Origin: Desulforhabdus sp. TSK
Lineage (GTDB): Bacteria; Desulfobacterota; Syntrophobacteria; Syntrophobacterales; Syntrophobacteraceae
Direction: 5' to 3'
Length of the DNA: 64,000 nucleotides
Assembly (NCBI RefSeq): GCF_022836495.1
Contig: NZ_BQXM01000002.1
Span: forward strand, 124,001-188,000
Position numbers and translations under genes: made by a program. Positions 60,430-64,000 of the stretch are shown in pieces. Below the pieces are notes generated by a model. The model made no database searches. It saw only the letters and a list, made by a program, of their open reading frames with translations, and had not been told where the DNA came from. How positions within the stretch are numbered: position 1 is the stretch's first letter; each line of letters opens with the position of its first letter.

Positions 60430-61981
60430 ATGCATCTCCGTTTCTTCCTGTCATCTACCGGGAGATGTTTCCGACGAACGCACCTTCGCACAGCAGGTCA
60501 TCGAACAGGAATTGCCGAAGGACCCGCTACTGCGCGGTCAGATCACTTGCGAAGCGATGCGCTGGGATGATCCGAATGCTCCGGTGACCATGCCGGCGAC
60601 CCTGACACCGCAGGAGGCGGTCAATCAAGGCCTCGCCAAGCCGTCCGAGTGCGATGCCGTCATTGTCATCCTGTGGTCGCGGCTCGGAACTCCACTCCCT
60701 GACACCTACAAGAGGCCGGACGGCAGTCCTTATCTCTTAGGCACTGAATGGGAGTACGAGGATGCGTTCGCCGCGAAACCTCCGCCGTACGTCCTCGTTT
60801 ATCACAGAAAGAGCAAGGTCGATTTTGGTGATCCCTCCGAGCCTGCCTTCGACGAAAAGGTCCAGCAATTCCGAAGGGTGCAAAAGTTCTTCGAGAGATT
60901 CCGGAACGCCGATGGCTCGTTGAAAGGCGGCTTTGTCGATTATGACACCCCGCAGGAATTTCGTGACCATCTGCGGCTCGATCTCCGGGCCTTCATCGAG
61001 CGCCGACTTGCTGAGAAGAAGACGGAAGCGCGTGCAACCCGGATCAAGGCACCGCCACCTTATAGCGTCATCGCCAAAGCCCTGAGCGGCGGGCGGGTCG
61101 TGCCGATCATTGGTGCCGGCATCAGTCATTCCGGTCGCCCGGCTGACGCCCACTGGAATCCGCAGGCGCCCGAGTTTCTGCCCAGCGGGGTGGAGCTATC
61201 ACATTTCCTTGCCGACGACACCGGGTTTCCGTCCGAGGAGGAGCGGAGCCAGCTTGCGGAGGTCGCCTCCTACTACGAGGCCTTCCAGACGCGCGCCACA
61301 TTGCGTGAGCGACTGCGGCAGGTCCTGGGCCCAGGTGCGCTCGCAGGCGCATCCATCCCGTCTCTCTATCAGTTTCTGGCGGAGGCGCCGAGGCCGCTTC
61401 TGATCGTCACCGCCAATTACGATACACAAATTGAGCGCGCCTTCTACGCCGCCCGGAAGCCCTATGATTTGGTGGTTTACACGGCTGATCGAAAGGACCT
61501 TGCCAACGCAGTCCTTTGGTGGCCGCACGGTGCCGCCCTACCGGAAACGCCGGCGCCCAATGCGCTTGATATCGATCTCGAGACGACCACCGTTATCTTC
61601 AAGATGCATGGTTCAATCCTGCCCGAAACAGACGAGTGGGACAGCTTCGTCATCACTGAAACAGACTATGTGGAGCTGCTCTCCCGCATGGCAAGCCGGT
61701 CGGCCATTCCTGCCCTGTTCGCCACGCACTGCCGTGACCGAAATCTGTTGTTTCTTGTTTATAGCCTTCGGGACTGGAACTTTCGCACCATTCTACAAAG
61801 CCTCAACCGGTTTTTCGCCAAACGCGTCGCCAACTATGGCGAGGAAGAGATCCCTTCGTGGGCCATCGATGAGCATTTGTCCGAGCTCGAAACCAAGTTT
61901 TGGCAGAAGAGGGGCGTTTACCCCTATGAGATCAGCATCGACGAATTCGTCACGACACTGCGGGCAAGGATGCCGGCATGA
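60430..61981 (+). pseudogene. DUF4062-SIR2 domain protein with N-terminal frameshift (probable defence NADase)
   Basis: ATG 60430 encodes MHLRFFLSST and then leaves frame. Dropping one base near 60457 joins it to PGDVSDERTFAQQVIEQELPKDP, giving the usual start of a DUF4062 domain; from there one frame runs to 61981. Order: DUF4062 (about residues 1-150; AVNQGLAKPSECDAVIVILWSRLGTPLP, EWEYEDAF), then a SIR2-like domain with VVPIIGAGIS, TANYDTQIERAF and IFKMHGSILPETDEWDSFVITETDYVELL (catalytic-type His). SIR2 domains in bacterial defence destroy NAD when phage is sensed. The end overlaps the next gene by ATGA. The frameshift may be real decay or a sequencing error; a downstream start at TTG 60512 would lose part of DUF4062. 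Confidence 0.75.
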
Positions 61982-63024
61982 CCTCCAGCGAAGGAGTCCG
62001 AAGGCTTTGCCCTTATGTGGGCTTGCAGCCGTTCGAAGAGGCCGATCGTGAGTTCTTTTTCGGCCGCGAGCGTGACCAGCGGATCATCATTTCCAACCTG
62101 CTGACCTCTCCCCTCACGATCCTCTATGGATCGAGCGGCGTCGGCAAGAGCTCGGTGTTGATGGCTGGGGTCTTGCCGCAACTGCGCCGTGAACGACCAA
62201 GAACCCCTGTCATCGTCTTCCGCAACTGGGCTGACAGGGAATTCCAGCTGGCGGTCACCCTCGCCTGCATCGAAGCGGTGTGGACAAAAGATGTCGACCA
62301 GCCGAAGCCGGCCGAATCTTTGCCCTTCGACGAAATCCTACGGGCCTGTTCCGAGGCCGCTCATGAAACGGTGTTGGTCGTTCTGGACCAGTTCGAGGAG
62401 TACTTTCTCTATCATCCGAAATCTTCAGATGCGGGGTCGTTCGAGGCTCAGTTTGCGCGTGCTGTGAACCGCGAAGATGTCGAAGTCGGCTTTCTCATCG
62501 CGTTGCGCGACGACAGCCTGTCCAAGCTCGACCGCTTCCAGGAGCGTATCCCCAACCTGAGGAAGATCTCGTCAGCGAATTGATCCGGGAAGTACGGACC
62601 GGTCAGGTTTCGGCGGGGCGCCATGGCGGCAGCGGCGCCGCGCCGGTGGAGGAAGGGTACATCGAGGCACCGTTTCTCCAGTTGGTCATGGTCCACCTAT
62701 GGGAGGAGGAGATGCGCGCAGGCTCGAGCATCCTGCGTCGTGAAACCCTGGATCGTCTCAAGGGCGCCAGTGAAATCGTCCGTACTCATCTGGATGACGT
62801 TATGTCCCGACTGGAAGCAACCAGCCAGGCCGTTTGCGCCAGCTTTTTCGATCGCCTGGTCACTCCGACCGGCAGTAAGGTGGCGTGCAGTGCGGCGGAC
62901 CTCGCCAGTTGGGCAGGCGACCTTGCCCCATGGGTGCCAGAGGTCCTGAATTCGCTGTCGAATGCCCGCAACCGCATCCTGCGCACGGGTTGCGGTGCCC
63001 GAAAATCCTGAAACAGCCCGTTAC
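61978..63024 (+). pseudogene. nSTAND1-type NTPase gene, broken by deletion, frameshift and IS insertion
   Basis: ATG 61978 starts MTSSEGVRRLCPYVGLQPFEEADREFFFGRERD with Walker A LYGSSGVGKSS and Walker B VLVVLDQFEEYF, the nSTAND1 signature. After RIPNL (about 62562) the frame ends at TGA 62581, while the family sequence resumes in another frame at EEDLVSELIREVRTGQVS: about 35 residues are missing and the join is out of frame. The second part (APFLQLVMVHLWEEEMRAGSSILRRETLDRLKGASEIVRTHLDDVM) shifts again near 62990, where VAVPENPETARY resumes in a third frame, and similarity stops at about 63024 where the IS begins. It would be the sensor/ATPase partner of the SIR2 protein. Confidence 0.75.
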
Positions 63025-64000
63025 TCTCATTTCGCTCATTTTGTGTGGGATGTCTGGAATAATAAGCTGACAAAGGTATAAGATCGAATCATGGGGACAT
63101 TTTTGTCGAGGTGGTGCAATGTAGGATTCAAAAACACCACACTCGGGGAGGGATGTCCCATGGAAATGAAAATCGAGAGAGTTGATGAGATCCCAATGCT
63201 CCTCTATTGGTTGAAGCAAACGAGAGTGGAGGAGATCGTTGATTCCATCTGGAAGCCTCACGGAAACTGGAAAGGGCTCACCTATGGTCAATTGGCTGTC
63301 CTGTTCGTGGTCTATGTCGTACACGGGCTCAATCATCGCCTGTATCAGATGGAGCAATGGGTCGAGGAGCATTTTCACGTCATCAGCCAGGCTTGCGGAT
63401 GGACACTTTCGAGCAAAGATGCCACGGATGACAGGGCGGGAGCCATGATGCATGTTTTGGGGTCCGATATATCCCGCTGCATTTCATTTCAGCGGGAGTC
63501 GGGACGTCACTACATCCAAGCCTATGCACTGCCCACGGATGTGGTCCGCTATGACACCACCAGCTTCAATGTCCATCACGCGACCTCATCCAAAGCCTCG
63601 AACGATCTGTTCCACTTCGGCCACGGCAAGGATCATCGGCCGGACCTTTTGCAATTCAAGCAGGGCTTGGCAACGCTTGATCCCGGTGGATTTCCCTTGT
63701 TCAGTGAAACCATGGAGGGCAATGTCGCCGACGATACCCGTTACGTTCCCGCCTGGCGGGAGATGACGGTAACCATTGGCCACAAACACTTTCTTTACAT
63801 TGCGGACTGCAAAGCCGCAGCCCTGAGCACCCGAGGCATTATCGATCATGAAGGTGGTCGCTACCTGTTTCCACTGCCCATGACCGGAGAAGTTCCGGCA
63901 AAGTTGAAAGCACTGGTCACGCGACCTCCCGCAAAGCCCGAAGCCATTTACCGACATCAAGTGGAGACCGACCGGACCGTGATCCATGAGATCGGCAGGG
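63025..64000 (+). mobile_element. IS1634-like insertion sequence, left end to window edge
   Basis: The left boundary is set by the last recognisable nSTAND1 codons (ENPETARY, ending about 63024). Between that point and the transposase start lie about 135 bases of non-coding IS end. Terminal inverted repeats and the target duplication cannot be defined because the right end is outside the window. Confidence 0.65.
63160..64000 (+). CDS. IS1634-family transposase, N-terminal part (runs off right edge)
   Basis: Open from ATG 63160 (GGGGAGGG site about nine bases upstream) to the window edge, 280 codons. The N-terminus matches the DUF4277-type start (MEMKIERVDEIPMLLYWLKQ; NWKGLTYGQLAVLFVVYVVHGLNHRLYQMEQWVEEH). 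The catalytic region shows RYDTTSFNVHH (first Asp), KDHRPDLLQFKQGLATLDPGGFPLFSETMEGNVADDTRYVPAW and FLYIADCKAAALSTRG (second Asp), characteristic of IS1634 (IS4-like DDE) enzymes. The final Glu region lies beyond the edge. Intact as far as seen. Confidence 0.85.
   Translation, partial: MEMKIERVDEIPMLLYWLKQTRVEEIVDSIWKPHGNWKGLTYGQLAVLFVVYVVHGLNHRLYQMEQWVEEHFHVISQACGWTLSSKDATDDRAGAMMHVLGSDISRCISFQRESGRHYIQAYALPTDVVRYDTTSFNVHHATSSKASNDLFHFGHGKDHRPDLLQFKQGLATLDPGGFPLFSETMEGNVADDTRYVPAWREMTVTIGHKHFLYIADCKAAALSTRGIIDHEGGRYLFPLPMTGEVPAKLKALVTRPPAKPEAIYRHQVETDRTVIHEIGR

Overview
The window looks like a chromosomal segment of an anaerobic, high-GC Desulfobacterota (Deltaproteobacteria). A Syntrophobacter-type sulfate reducer or syntroph is my best guess, from three things: a selenocysteine formate dehydrogenase, a CooS carbon monoxide dehydrogenase with CooF and a flavoprotein, and an energy-converting-hydrogenase-related membrane complex. 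The taxonomy is inferred from gene content; no rRNA or tRNA gene was seen.

Layout. 1-3.8 kb (minus): ftsK, lolA and the 5' part of nadA, running off the left edge. 3.9-8.6 kb (plus): a two-gene formate dehydrogenase operon. Its catalytic subunit contains an in-frame TGA read as selenocysteine, followed by a well-formed bacterial SECIS hairpin. 9.4-13.2 kb (plus): flavoprotein, cooF and cooS, followed by a terminator and a REP pair. 13.6-17.0 kb (minus): a small secreted protein with two 33-residue repeats, then an ECF sigma factor operon whose predicted membrane partner and upstream lipoprotein both carry CBM48/AMPK-type glycogen-binding-like domains. 17.1-18.3 kb: two tandem toxin-antitoxin pairs. 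18.5-21.2 kb: a CorC/HlyC-type CBS protein with an apparent internal deletion, and an aldehyde dehydrogenase.

21.3-50.3 kb (minus) is the centrepiece: one almost uninterrupted run of about 21 genes encoding an extracellular contractile injection system (eCIS). In transcription order it has an unusually long sheath, inner tube, a zinc-ribbon baseplate-like protein, a disordered Pro-rich protein, a DUF4255 tail cap, an AAA+ ATPase, two DUF4157 (HEXXH) cargo candidates, a CIS tube/LysM pair, gpD and gpV hub-spike proteins, gp25, two gpJ-like wedge proteins, a tail-protein-I-like protein, a DUF6519/beta-helix protein and a PASTA protein. Several junctions are filled with degenerate AAAGTC-type short repeats.

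50.9-59.2 kb (minus): a six-gene complex I/hydrogenase-4-like operon. Its large subunit has lost all four NiFe-ligand cysteines, so it is an Ehr-type complex and not a hydrogenase. It lies behind a gene fusing an excisionase-type DNA-binding domain to a PTS EIIA-like domain. 59.4-64 kb (plus) is decaying: a truncated acyltransferase, a DUF4062-SIR2 gene and an nSTAND1 ATPase gene (probable anti-phage module) carrying frameshifts and a deletion, cut at the 3' end by an IS1634-like element that runs off the right edge.

How the genes fit together: formate dehydrogenase, CODH and the Ehr complex all handle low-potential electrons (ferredoxin, NAD(P)H), which suits an anaerobe using formate and CO. 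The eCIS is an independent accessory weapon or signalling module. The right end is a defence island remnant.
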